Shown here piece after piece: positions 8,031 to 16,025 of a stretch of DNA of 25,013 nt (its first letter is position 1; each line of letters begins with the position of its first letter). Both the position numbers and the translations under genes were made by a program. The stretch lies in the NCBI GenBank assembly GCA_900756925.1, contig CAAELX010000008.1, positions 1 to 25,013 on the forward strand, written 5' to 3'. Source of the DNA: an uncultured Roseburia sp. GTDB lineage: Bacteria > Bacillota > Clostridia > Lachnospirales > Lachnospiraceae. The notes below the pieces were generated by a model. That model made no database searches. It was not told the DNA's origin and saw only the letters and a program-made list of their open reading frames with translations.

Positions 8031-9311
8031 TTACTTTCTCCCGTAATAAACATCCTTATCCACAGCCTTATCCCACGCCGCAACAATAGTCGTACACACG
8101 GCATCGCCGGTGATGTTGACGGCGGTACGGGTCATGTCGAGGATTCGGTCGATACCCATGATGAGGGCGATTCCCTCGATTGGAAGACCGACGGAATTGA
8201 AGACCATCGTCAGGGTGATGAGACCGACACTCGGTACACCGGCGGTTCCGATGGATGCTAAGGTAGCCGTTCCGATAACGGTCAGGTAATCCATCATATC
8301 CAGATGGATGCCGAATGCCTGCGCGGTGAAGACAACCGCCACGCCCTGCATGATGGAGGTTCCGTCCATGTTGATGGTGGCGCCGAGCGGGATGGTGAAG
8401 GAAGAAATCTTCTTCGAGACACCCATCTTCTGTGCCAGCGTATCAATGTTCATCGGAATGGTAGCATTCGAAGTTGAGGTCGAGAATGCAAATGCCATAA
8501 CCGGGAAGAAGTTCTTGATAAAGAGGAACGGGTTGAGCCCGGAAAAAATCTTTAACAGTCCAAGGTACACGATGAAGCACTGCACTGCGAGTGCAAACAG
8601 GACGCAGAACATATACTTTAATAATGGAAGGAACACTTCAAATCCGATCTCGGCAAAGGTCTTCGCGATGAGGCAGAAGACACCGACCGGGGCAAGCTTC
8701 ATGACTGCCATGGTCATCTCCATCATGATATCGTTGAACTGTCCGAAGAAGTTCTTCACAATATCAACGCGGTCTCCCATGTTTGCGAGGATCACACCGA
8801 GGATCAAGGCAAACACGATGATCGGCAGCATATCGCCGGAGCTTAATGAGCCGAAGATGTTCACCGGGATGATGTTGAGCAGTGTCTCCGTGATGCTGGT
8901 TGACTGTGTCGTCTCCTGCACGGTCGAGGTAATCTGGATCTTCGACATATCGAGCCCTTTTCCAGGATTGAAGAAATTCGCTACCGTGAGCGCTACCGTG
9001 ATAGCAAGCGCGGTTGTGCACAAGTAGAAGATCAGCGTCTTCACGCCGACATTTCCGAGCTTCTTCGTGTCTCCGACCGCCATGCTTCCACATACGATGG
9101 AACAGAATACAAGCGGAACGACGAGCATGCGCATCAGCCGGATGAAGCCCTGTCCCACGACATAGAACACACCGCTGACAAGGACATCGTCCACCACATA
9201 GTTAGGCGGGATCACGTAGTTGATGACCACACCAGTCAATGCACCTGCGAGCAGGGCAACGAAGATCCGGGTGGTCAGGCTTAATTTTTTCTTTTCTGTC
9301 TTATTCTGCAT
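8031..9311 (-). CDS. Dicarboxylate/amino acid:cation symporter (SDF family, GltP/DctA-like)
   Basis: This 426-aa inner-membrane secondary transporter of the sodium:dicarboxylate family (PF00375) takes up glutamate, aspartate or C4-dicarboxylates with Na+ or H+. Key motifs are the serine-rich HP1 tip STSTSNATIP at 277-286, NMDGT in TM7 at 314-318, the HP2 region TLASIGTAGVPS at 349-361 and the TM8 substrate-site block DRILDMTRTAVNITGD at 388-403. In that block, Asp392 and Arg395 occupy the positions that decide acidic-substrate binding. A long polar insert at about 118-145, rich in Thr/Ser/Gln, sits between early TM segments. The start ATG lies inside the end of the reductase gene (11-nt overlap), so the two are co-transcribed. 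No clear terminator was found in 7945-8030. Confidence 0.95.
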   Translation of the reverse strand: MQNKTEKKKLSLTTRIFVALLAGALTGVVINYVIPPNYVVDDVLVSGVFYVVGQGFIRLMRMLVVPLVFCSIVCGSMAVGDTKKLGNVGVKTLIFYLCTTALAITVALTVANFFNPGKGLDMSKIQITSTVQETTQSTSITETLLNIIPVNIFGSLSSGDMLPIIVFALILGVILANMGDRVDIVKNFFGQFNDIMMEMTMAVMKLAPVGVFCLIAKTFAEIGFEVFLPLLKYMFCVLFALAVQCFIVYLGLLKIFSGLNPFLFIKNFFPVMAFAFSTSTSNATIPMNIDTLAQKMGVSKKISSFTIPLGATINMDGTSIMQGVAVVFTAQAFGIHLDMMDYLTVIGTATLASIGTAGVPSVGLITLTMVFNSVGLPIEGIALIMGIDRILDMTRTAVNITGDAVCTTIVAAWDKAVDKDVYYGRK

Positions 9312-10158
9312 GATAGAGTCCCCTTTCTGTCAGATATTCCCTTAAGGAATCCTGCCACTGTGGGAAGTCGTATACCGGAACCATGCTCATGATAAAGTTA
9401 TCCAAAACTGCATAGGCCGGGCGCACTTTCGAGAGTTCATCCATCAAAGTAGGAACCGGCTGCAAGGTTACCTGTTTCCCAGTCATCTTAAGGATCTCCT
9501 CCGCGAATGCATAACGGCTGCAGATGCCCCGGTTCGTGGCATGGTAGGTGCCGTACTCACTCGTATGCACAAGGTGGAGCAGGAATCTGGCAAGCTCATT
9601 TGCGCTGGTCGGGGATCCGAACTGGTCGGATGCGACTGCGATCTCACCGCCCGCTTCCGCTCTCTGTAAAAAGTTCGTGATGAAGTTGCTTCCTTTTCCA
9701 TACACCCAGGTACTTCTCACGATGAAATGCTTGGATGTGAATTCCTTCACATAGTTCTCCCCGGCAAGCTTGGACTTTCCATAAATGGTAACCGGGTTGG
9801 TCATATCGAACTCCGTGTAAGGCGCAGTACTTTTTCCGTCAAACACATCGTCCGTGGAGAGTTGTACCATCTTCGCCTGCATTTTCGAAGCGACGATTGC
9901 AAGGTTTCTTGCGCCGAGTGCATTGACTTTGTACGCCATGGAAGGATTCTCCTCACAGGCTTCAATGTCGGTCATTCCGGAACAGTTGATAATAATGTCC
10001 GGGCGGTTCATCTCCCCAAACCGTAATACTTCATCGGTATCTGTCACATCAAGGTCATCCAAGTCAGTATCTAACATTTCAAACTCTAACTTGTCTACCA
10101 CATCGTTCACCGCCTGACCGATCTGTCCACGGGAACCGCATACCCAAATTTTCTGCAT
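9301..10158 (-). CDS. RmlD-like NAD(P)-dependent sugar reductase (dTDP-4-dehydrorhamnose reductase family)
   Basis: This 285-aa short-chain dehydrogenase of the RmlD substrate-binding family (PF04321) reduces dTDP-4-keto-rhamnose in the typical case. The Rossmann motif is GSRGQIGQ at 8-15. NCSGMTDIEACEENP at 58-72 is the RmlD signature region. The active site has Thr102 in STDDVF at 101-106, where family members usually show STDYVF, and YGKSK at 126-130 gives the YxxxK pair. No rmlA, rmlB or rmlC genes lie nearby, so the exact substrate is uncertain. A surface sugar or a related NDP-sugar is possible. AAGGAG is 11 nt upstream of the start. It leads a two-gene operon with the symporter from the promoter at 10284-10313. 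Confidence 0.85.
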   Translation of the reverse strand: MQKIWVCGSRGQIGQAVNDVVDKLEFEMLDTDLDDLDVTDTDEVLRFGEMNRPDIIINCSGMTDIEACEENPSMAYKVNALGARNLAIVASKMQAKMVQLSTDDVFDGKSTAPYTEFDMTNPVTIYGKSKLAGENYVKEFTSKHFIVRSTWVYGKGSNFITNFLQRAEAGGEIAVASDQFGSPTSANELARFLLHLVHTSEYGTYHATNRGICSRYAFAEEILKMTGKQVTLQPVPTLMDELSKVRPAYAVLDNFIMSMVPVYDFPQWQDSLREYLTERGLYHAE

Positions 10159-10240
10159 GTATCTTTTATCTCCTTTAAATATAGTTTTTTCAATGTCTCA
10201 TATAAAACCGAAGATTCGATCGGTTTTAAAACACTGGTAT

Positions 10241-10276
10241 TCATTCCGGATCTCGTCCGCAAACTCTGCGGAATGA
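10241..10276. promoter_or_regulatory. Inverted repeat at the +1 region of the rmlD-like operon
   Basis: TCATTCCG at 10241-10248 and CGGAATGA at 10269-10276 form an 8-bp inverted repeat with a 20-nt centre. It starts right at the predicted transcription start of the promoter at 10284-10313. A second inverted repeat, AAAACCGA/TCGGTTTT at 10204-10227, follows in the leader. Either could be an operator or a 5' leader hairpin. No regulator is assignable. Confidence 0.35.
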
Positions 10277-10283
10277 TAAGATC

Positions 10284-10313
10284 ATATTACTATTTTTAAG
10301 GTATCCCTGTCAA
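10284..10313 (-). promoter_or_regulatory. Sigma-A promoter of the rmlD-like/symporter operon
   Basis: Minus-strand TTGACA (10308-10313) and TAATAT (10284-10289) are separated by 18 nt. Transcription would start near 10277, giving a leader of about 118 nt with two inverted repeats. No convincing terminator for the preceding YhhN gene was found in 10330-10384. Confidence 0.65.
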
Positions 10314-10384
10314 ATTTATGACGGATTTTTTTCTGTAAGTTTACCGGCATAGCCATTTTTTGACACGGCAGCCGACAGAATATT

Positions 10385-11056
10385 TCATGCAAACAGCATG
10401 CAGGATGCGAGGAAAAACATCCCCATATAATAGCTTGCAAGATTGAACAGATGGATTCTTATATCTCTCGTTTTATAAAAGTATAAAAACAGGATGGAAA
10501 AATCGGACACAAAAAACAGCAGGCATCCCAGTGCCGCCGTCACATGAAACGCATCCGGCATGCTCCATGCGACATGCACGCTCTTTGCAAAAAGGGCAGA
10601 CACGAAAAAGGTGTAGATCAGGATGCACGGGCGCAGCCTTCCGGTATGAAAGCTTTTGCTTCCGGTCATCACTGCGGCAATCACCACACCGCATGCCGGG
10701 AAGATCAGATCTGTCCAGGCAAATGTCTGCATGCTGCTCATCCGGTGCAGAAAAAAGAGATGGCCTGCCAAAAAGACACAAAGTCCTGTCGCAAACATCC
10801 TTTTTTTCCGGAACTTATTATAGAGTGCTAACAGGACATCCCCGATCAGGCAGCACAAAAAAGCCGGTAGCAGCTGCAAAAACAGGAACGTCTGTCCACA
10901 GATGCGCCAGGAAAGGACGAGCACTGCAAGGAACGCAAGACTCTGTATCGTCTTTCGCACAAGGTACGTCTTTTTATAATCCGGCTTTCGCACCTCGTTT
11001 AAAAAGAAAAGGAGCGACGCCGTGTAACAGATAAGCAGAACGATAAAGCTAACCAT
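10385..11056 (-). CDS. YhhN/TMEM86 (lysoplasmalogenase-like) membrane protein
   Basis: This 223-aa protein has about eight hydrophobic segments and the YhhN family pattern (PF07947): CLIGDVLLAL near residues 69-78, an F-x-x-G-L-x-x-F-L-x-G-H block (MFATGLCVFLAGHLFF) about 20 residues later, FFVSDFSILFLYFY near 180 and NLASYYMGMFFLASCMLF at the end. Animal and some bacterial members hydrolyse the vinyl-ether bond of lysoplasmalogens. This is plausible for an anaerobic Clostridium-class host that makes plasmalogens, but activity here is inferred from family only. The start overlaps the end of the methyltransferase gene by 8 nt, so expression is coupled to it. Confidence 0.8.
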   Translation of the reverse strand: MVSFIVLLICYTASLLFFLNEVRKPDYKKTYLVRKTIQSLAFLAVLVLSWRICGQTFLFLQLLPAFLCCLIGDVLLALYNKFRKKRMFATGLCVFLAGHLFFLHRMSSMQTFAWTDLIFPACGVVIAAVMTGSKSFHTGRLRPCILIYTFFVSALFAKSVHVAWSMPDAFHVTAALGCLLFFVSDFSILFLYFYKTRDIRIHLFNLASYYMGMFFLASCMLFA

Positions 11057-12425
11057 TCTTTCTCAGTCCTTTCGGATAATGATTCTTTAAGATGCCTCCG
11101 GCAAGCTTGCCCCAGCCGAGGCTGTAACCGTCGACGGTCACAAGGTACCAGCCCTTGTCGCCTGAGAAGTTTAACGTCTGGCCGTTTAAGTATGCCTTCG
11201 TTTCCGGCGCTGTGCTCTCTAACGCACACACATGCTGCACCTCTCCCGGGGTGAGGGCAAGTGCTAACGCGTGGGACGGTTCGAAACGGTTTTTCTTTAA
11301 GGTGCCAAGGTGCAGACCCGGACGCAGGACTTTTAAGTTCCGGATGGACGGCATTCCCTCCGGCATGAGGTAGAGCTGGTCGCCGAAGCGCAGGAAGCTG
11401 CCCTTGATCTGAATATTGAGATTTTCTTTTGCGAAGGCAAAAAACTCTGCACAATCCTTTTCACTGATTCCCTTCTCCTGCCCGTTTTTGCAATAGCCCT
11501 GATAATTTGGATCATAGGTGTCCGCTTTCTGTAAGACGGCGAGGTAATGCCCCTCTCCGTTCAGTTTATGTGGCCAGAGACGGATCGTATGTTCGACTCC
11601 CTCTGCCAGTTCTTCTGCCCACTCTGCCACGCCGTCCGACATGCCTTCCTTCTTCTCAACCGGTACGATGGCAAAATCCGGGTGACGCTTTCGGAAGCGG
11701 CTGATACTGCCCTCGTTCTCTGCCGGGGCAAAGGTACAGGTTGAGTAGACAAGCCGTCCGCCTGGCTTTAACATGCCTGCTGCGCAGTCTAAAATCTCAT
11801 CCTGTCTATTGGCACAGAGCGCCACGTTTTCCGGGCTCCATTCCTCTGTCGCGCCTTCGTTCTTTTTGAACATACCCTCCCCGGAACACGGGGCATCCAC
11901 TAAGATCCGATCGAAGTATTCGGAGAAGTTTTCCGCAAGCCGGTTCGGGGTCTCGTTCGTCACGAGGGCGTTGCGCACGCCCATCCGCTCGATGTTCTCG
12001 GAGAGAATCTTCGCACGCGCCGGGTGAATCTCGTTGCAGACGAGGAGTCCCTTCCCCTCCATAGAGCAGGCGATCTGCGTACTTTTGCCGCCCGGGGCTG
12101 CGCAGAGGTCTAAGATGCGTTCGCCGGGCTTAGCCCCTAAGTATTCCGCAGGAGCCATGGCGCTCGGCTCCTGGATGTAGTAGACGCCCGCCTCATGGTA
12201 CGGGTGTTTACCTGGCTGGTCTTCTGCGGTGTAGTAGAAACCGGTTGTCGTCCACAAAACCGGGGTCAGGTGGAACGGATTGTGCGATAAGAAACGCTCC
12301 GCGGTGGTCTTTAAGGGGTTGATGCGTAAGGACTGGTGTCTTGGGTGGTCGTAGGAGGCTAAGAACGCCTCATAGTCAGTGCCCAGCATAGCTTGCATGC
12401 GGGTGCAGAAATCTATTGGAAGCAT
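11049..12425 (-). CDS. RsmF/YebU-type 16S rRNA m5C methyltransferase
   Basis: This 458-aa NOL1/NOP2/Sun-family enzyme uses S-adenosylmethionine to methylate a cytosine of rRNA. An N-terminal RNA-contacting region (1-85, with RHQSLRINPLKTT at 29-41) precedes the Rossmann core. LDLCAAPGGKST at 105-116 binds AdoMet, LVDAPCSGEGMF at 175-186 contains the resolving Cys180, and VYSTCTF at 226-232 contains the catalytic Cys230. The region after about 300 fits the RsmF C-terminal and PUA-like RNA-binding domains (KVLRPGLHLGTLKKNRFEPSHAL). The length matches RsmF rather than RsmB. AAGGAAATACC precedes the ATG. The upstream flank is occupied by the stem-loop repeat at 12458-12737, only 33 bp from the start codon. 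Confidence 0.9.
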   Translation of the reverse strand: MLPIDFCTRMQAMLGTDYEAFLASYDHPRHQSLRINPLKTTAERFLSHNPFHLTPVLWTTTGFYYTAEDQPGKHPYHEAGVYYIQEPSAMAPAEYLGAKPGERILDLCAAPGGKSTQIACSMEGKGLLVCNEIHPARAKILSENIERMGVRNALVTNETPNRLAENFSEYFDRILVDAPCSGEGMFKKNEGATEEWSPENVALCANRQDEILDCAAGMLKPGGRLVYSTCTFAPAENEGSISRFRKRHPDFAIVPVEKKEGMSDGVAEWAEELAEGVEHTIRLWPHKLNGEGHYLAVLQKADTYDPNYQGYCKNGQEKGISEKDCAEFFAFAKENLNIQIKGSFLRFGDQLYLMPEGMPSIRNLKVLRPGLHLGTLKKNRFEPSHALALALTPGEVQHVCALESTAPETKAYLNGQTLNFSGDKGWYLVTVDGYSLGWGKLAGGILKNHYPKGLRKNG

Positions 12426-12457
12426 GGTATTTCCTTTCTATGGGTGAATTTTTTGTC

Positions 12458-12737
12458 TGAGGGACGTGAAACGCGATGTGGGTTGTGTTCAGGTGGGGCA
12501 GACGGTGTGTTGGCATGGAAGACACGCTCTCGCTACGTGTCGCTCGCAGCGGTACTAAGAGTACAGGGGCAGTTGCCAGCTTTCAGGCTAGCCTGCACTG
12601 CCAGCTGCCCCTGCGCTCTAAGGACATGCCGAAGGAACTTCGGCGTTGGCTCCCCAGTGATCTTCCATGCCAACACACCGTCTGTCCCACCTGTTCGCTA
12701 AGTTGATTTGCGTTTCACTGCGGATGACGATCCCTCA
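12458..12737 (+). repeat. Large stem-loop repeat, copy A (complete)
   Basis: This fills most of the 407-bp gap 12426-12832, which contains no supportable gene. An outer stem pairs GTGAAACGC (12466-12474) with 12710-12718, flanked by TGAGGGA/TCCCTCA (12458-12464, 12731-12737). A 33-bp stem pairs 12490-12522 with 12661-12693 with one G-T mismatch. The core starts with a block (12517-12559) that is identical at 39 of 43 positions to copy B and includes the hairpin GACACG/CGTGTC. A second long arm follows (12557-12578 with 12599-12620, about 22 bp) with GGCTAGCC in the apical loop (12587-12594). A small CCGAAG-GAA-CTTCGG hairpin lies near 12629-12643, then GGCTCCCCAGTG. By pairing and conservation this is a structured element rather than a gene. 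Confidence 0.85.
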
Positions 12738-12832
12738 CGGATTGGTATTATGTTTTGGTGTTACATTTTTTAATATCTGGAACTTAAGGTTGCTTTTCTT
12801 ATTGTTTCATCTGCTGATTCTTTTCATAATGT

Positions 12833-15520
12833 TCATTCTACTGTATTATCGGCAGTCATGAGGGATTCTCTTTTATCTTTCAGCAGATCTTCGAATGGAC
12901 GGTTCGCGGACGGCTGGGCGGTCTTTATGGTGGTCAGGTGGTCGCGCAGCGTATGGTTGGCGGTCTCTATCTCACGGCGGAATTCGCGTGCGGAGTAGAG
13001 ATGGCAGCCCTGTCCGGTGATGATGATCTGCTCGAGACCGTCTGAGGTGGCGACGGTGACGTGGAATTTCTGACCGTTCTCGTGAGCGAACTTCTCAATA
13101 AAGGCATCGGCGGTCTCGGCTTCTTTGGTGTAGACCACTTTAATGTTATGGTAGTCGAGAATCTCGGTCGGGTGTCCTTTGACGCGGTAGGCATCGAAGA
13201 CGACCATGAGATGGCACTTCTTCACGCCCTGATAGTTACTTAAGATATCCAGCAGTCTGCCTCTGGCACCGTCGATGTTGTCTGCGGCGAGCTCGTTTAG
13301 ATCGTCCCATGCAAAGATGATGTTGTAACCGTCTACGAGCAGGTATTCCTCTTTCGAGACAGTCTTTTTCGGACGAACCGGTCCGGTCTCCCTTGGGGCG
13401 GTTATTTTCTTCATGCCCTTCCATCGCTTCACGGCATCTTTTCCGTGACGGTTGGCATGGAAGGTGCGCTCTAGGATCGCGTCGATCTCCTCTGTGTCGA
13501 TCCAGTGATCCGGGTTGTAGTTTTTCCATTTTCCGACCGGCTGTTCATTCTCCTCCTCTTCGGTCTTTTTCAAGAGGCGTCCCTCCACGTGCATGTAGTC
13601 CGGCACTTCATTCCATGGGACAACAAAGCCTGCCCCGTGGGCACAGAAAACGGAACCGGTCGGGTTGGCAAGGTCCCGCTCCGGATCATATGCCATCTCT
13701 ACGATGACCTCCTCCGGATTATGGCACGGGTAGTAACCGGCAAGATTTAAGGAAATCTTACCATGTCCTTTCGTGTAGGCGATCACCTCTCGCTGATAGG
13801 TGCCGATACAGGCAACCGGGGCAATCCCGCGCAGGGTGGCAAGCTCCCCGTCCTGATATGGTCCTTCACATTTACCGTGCATTTTCTCGATGTCGGTCAT
13901 CGCCCTGCCGATCATCTCCTGTGGCACCTCTAAGAGAAATTCGTAATAAGGCTCTAACAGCACGGACTGCGCCTGCATCAGCCCCTGGCGTACCGCACGG
14001 TACGTTGCCTGCCGGAAATCCCCGCCCTCGGTGTGCTTGTTATGCGCACGTCCGCCGATCACCGTGATCTTCATGTCGGTGATGGCGGAGCCTGTCAGGA
14101 CACCGACGTGCTCGCGCTCCTCAAGGTGCGTTAAGATTAACCGCTGCCAGTTCTTATCGAGCATGTCCTCGCTGCAGTCTGCCTCAAACTCCATGCCGCT
14201 TCCGGACTCTCCCGGTTCCAACAGCAAATGTACCTCGGCGTAATGGCGCAGCGGTTCAAAGTGTCCGACTCCTTCCACGCAGTCTGCGATTGTTTCCTTA
14301 TATACAATCTTTCCGGTGCCGAAGGTGACATCGATTCCGTAACGTTCTTTGATCATGCCTTTTAAAATCTCGATCTGCACCTCACCCATGATCTGTGCTT
14401 CGATCTGCTGCAAATGTTCGTTCCATATTATATGAAGCTCCGGCTCTTCCTCCTCAAGCTCCTTTAACTTTGGCAGCACCAGCGCCGCCTCCCGATTCTC
14501 TGGCAGCTCGATCTGATACGTTAAGACCGGCTCAAGCACCGGCTGGTCAGATTCAGCCTCCACACCGAAGCCCTGCCCCGGATAAGTGTATGTCAGTCCG
14601 GTCACGGCGCACACCGTTCCAGCCTCTGCTTCTTGCAACAGCTCAAATCTGTTTCCGGAATAAATTCTGATCTGGTTTACCTTCTCCTCCCAGAGTGGAT
14701 CCGCCGCACGCTTTCTCTCCTGATTCGAAAGCAGCATCTTCACCGGCAGACTTCCTCCAGTCACTTTCAGGTAAGTCAGCCGGTTTCCGGCATCATCCCG
14801 TGCGATCTTAAATACCTTCGCACCGAACGCCTCCTGATACTCCGGCTGCATCGTGTACGTGTCATAACCGCGCAGCAGCTCCTCCACACCCTGCATCTTA
14901 AGCGCCGACCCGAAATAGCATGGGAAAATCTTCCGCACTGCGATCAGCTCCCTGATCTGCTCTGTCTCAACGGTTCCATTTTCCAGATAATATTCCATGA
15001 CCGCCTCGTCTCCCATGGCGATCTCCTCGGCTGTCCTCGCATCCTCCGGCTCCGTAAAATCAATACAGCTGTCCGAGAGCTGTCCTCTGATCTGCTTCAT
15101 CAGAAGCTCCCTGTCCGTCCCCGGCTGATCCATCTTATTCACAAACAAAAATACCGGCACTCCGTACCTCTCCAGCAATCTCCAGAGTGTCTTCGTATGC
15201 CCCTGCACTCCATCCGCCGCGCTCACAACCAGCACTGCATAATCGAGCACCTGTAACACCCGTTCCATCTCAGCCGAAAAATCCACATGCCCCGGTGTAT
15301 CGAGCAGCGTAATCGCCGTCTCCCCATAATTGAGCTCGGCCTGCTTCGAGAAAATTGTAATCCCTCTCGCCTTCTCCATGCGGTCCGTATCCAAAAAAGC
15401 ATCCTGGTTGTCCACCCGCCCCATCTTCCGGATACTTCCCGCGGTATATAAAAGCCCCTCCGACAATGTGGTCTTTCCCGCATCGACATGGGCCAAAATT
15501 CCTGTTATAATTCTTTTCAT
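12833..15520 (-). CDS. TetM-like translational GTPase fused to a C-terminal Rae1/YacP-type NYN nuclease domain
   Basis: The 895-aa protein starts as an EF-G/TetM-type factor: P-loop AHVDAGKTT at 10-18, switch I RGIT at 52-55, DTPGH at 74-78 and NKMD at 128-131. EF-G-like domains II to V run to about residue 650. A charged linker (about 650-722) leads to a NYN/PIN-like domain at about 725-870: LLVDGYNIIFAW (Asp730), VVFDA (Asp776), TKEAETADAF (Asp805) and ATSDGLEQ (Asp827). The putative catalytic acids are intact. TetM proteins are about 640 aa and Rae1 (YacP) is about 170 aa, so this looks like a true fusion. Rae1 cleaves mRNA in the ribosomal A site (established in Bacillus), and TetM-like factors bind near that site. 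I infer GTPase-guided ribosome-associated RNA cleavage or rescue. The TetM YSPVS loop is replaced by AHNKHTEGGDF (492-502), which argues against simple tetracycline resistance. Confidence 0.85.
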   Translation of the reverse strand: MKRIITGILAHVDAGKTTLSEGLLYTAGSIRKMGRVDNQDAFLDTDRMEKARGITIFSKQAELNYGETAITLLDTPGHVDFSAEMERVLQVLDYAVLVVSAADGVQGHTKTLWRLLERYGVPVFLFVNKMDQPGTDRELLMKQIRGQLSDSCIDFTEPEDARTAEEIAMGDEAVMEYYLENGTVETEQIRELIAVRKIFPCYFGSALKMQGVEELLRGYDTYTMQPEYQEAFGAKVFKIARDDAGNRLTYLKVTGGSLPVKMLLSNQERKRAADPLWEEKVNQIRIYSGNRFELLQEAEAGTVCAVTGLTYTYPGQGFGVEAESDQPVLEPVLTYQIELPENREAALVLPKLKELEEEEPELHIIWNEHLQQIEAQIMGEVQIEILKGMIKERYGIDVTFGTGKIVYKETIADCVEGVGHFEPLRHYAEVHLLLEPGESGSGMEFEADCSEDMLDKNWQRLILTHLEEREHVGVLTGSAITDMKITVIGGRAHNKHTEGGDFRQATYRAVRQGLMQAQSVLLEPYYEFLLEVPQEMIGRAMTDIEKMHGKCEGPYQDGELATLRGIAPVACIGTYQREVIAYTKGHGKISLNLAGYYPCHNPEEVIVEMAYDPERDLANPTGSVFCAHGAGFVVPWNEVPDYMHVEGRLLKKTEEEENEQPVGKWKNYNPDHWIDTEEIDAILERTFHANRHGKDAVKRWKGMKKITAPRETGPVRPKKTVSKEEYLLVDGYNIIFAWDDLNELAADNIDGARGRLLDILSNYQGVKKCHLMVVFDAYRVKGHPTEILDYHNIKVVYTKEAETADAFIEKFAHENGQKFHVTVATSDGLEQIIITGQGCHLYSAREFRREIETANHTLRDHLTTIKTAQPSANRPFEDLLKDKRESLMTADNTVE

Positions 15521-15696
15521 GTATCTCTATTCTCTTTTCCTAATATTCTATCATTTGCCTCTTCATCAGCCTATAAAAAACATTTTCTTTTTATGTGATC
15601 TCTTACTTCTTTTATTTTTGTGCATCACTTTTTAATATATAAAATCTCTCCCCTTATTTTTGTGTACAACTCCTATCATTCTCCCGGCTTCTAAAA

Positions 15697-15934
15697 GCGA
15701 AACTCGGCCATAACCTGTCGAAGATTGTGAAATGAGGGCAGGGATACTGGAAGACCTTGGGGAGCCGCCGGTCCTAAGCTTGCAGCCGAGCAGAGTCAGT
15801 GGTGGCTAGCCAATAACCTGACGCTGCTCGGCTGGAAGCTTAGTACCGCTGCAGGCGACACGGAGCGGGAGCGTGTCTTCCAGTATCCCTGCCCTCATTT
15901 CACAATCCCCCACAACCTAACGCCCGAGTTTCGC
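15697..15934 (-). repeat. Large stem-loop repeat, copy B (complete, best preserved)
   Basis: This occupies the gap 15521-16025 between the GTPase fusion and the SleB-like gene. The conserved core reads on the minus strand. Terminal arms GCGAAACTCGG (15697-15707) and its complement (15924-15934) flank an asymmetric loop. A perfect 33-bp stem follows (15723-15755 with 15875-15907). Inside, the conserved block is at 15839-15881, the 18-mer AGGACCGGCGGCTCCCCA is shared exactly with copy C (minus-strand reading of 15758-15775), and the apical arm pairs 15774-15799 with 15818-15843 over 26 bp with two mismatches, capped by an 18-nt loop containing GGCTAGCC. The remaining 15521-15696 is AT-rich and may carry the GTPase promoter, but no clear -35/-10 pair was found. 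Confidence 0.9.
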
Positions 15935-15960
15935 CCCCAGATTCGATACAATTTTACCAC

Positions 15961-16006
15961 AAAAATACCGCCCATGGAAGCATTTCACTTCCAGAGCGGT
16001 ATTTTT
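15961..16006 (-). terminator. Bidirectional-looking terminator after the SleB-like gene
   Basis: AAAAATACCGC (15961-15971) pairs perfectly with 15996-16006, and TGGAAG/CTTCCA extends the stem inside. The A5/T5 flanks allow termination in either direction. It lies 20 bp past the stop of the hydrolase gene and just outside repeat copy B. Confidence 0.85.
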
Positions 16007-16025
16007 GCCCACTGTCACCTGCCAT

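Noticed and set aside
8308..9027. Long plus-strand open frame (239 codons) opposite the symporter gene
   Set aside because: It is antisense to a textbook SDF transporter, has no ribosome site, and its sequence shows no family features; a codon-bias shadow.
12476..12861. Several small open frames inside repeat copy A
   Set aside because: They are imposed by the GC-rich palindrome, overlap each other in different frames and lack ribosome sites.
12458..15934. Rho-independent terminators as full explanation of copies A and B
   Set aside because: The elements are 238-280 bp with multiple arms and no T-run after the main stems; separate normal terminators exist nearby (15961-16006).
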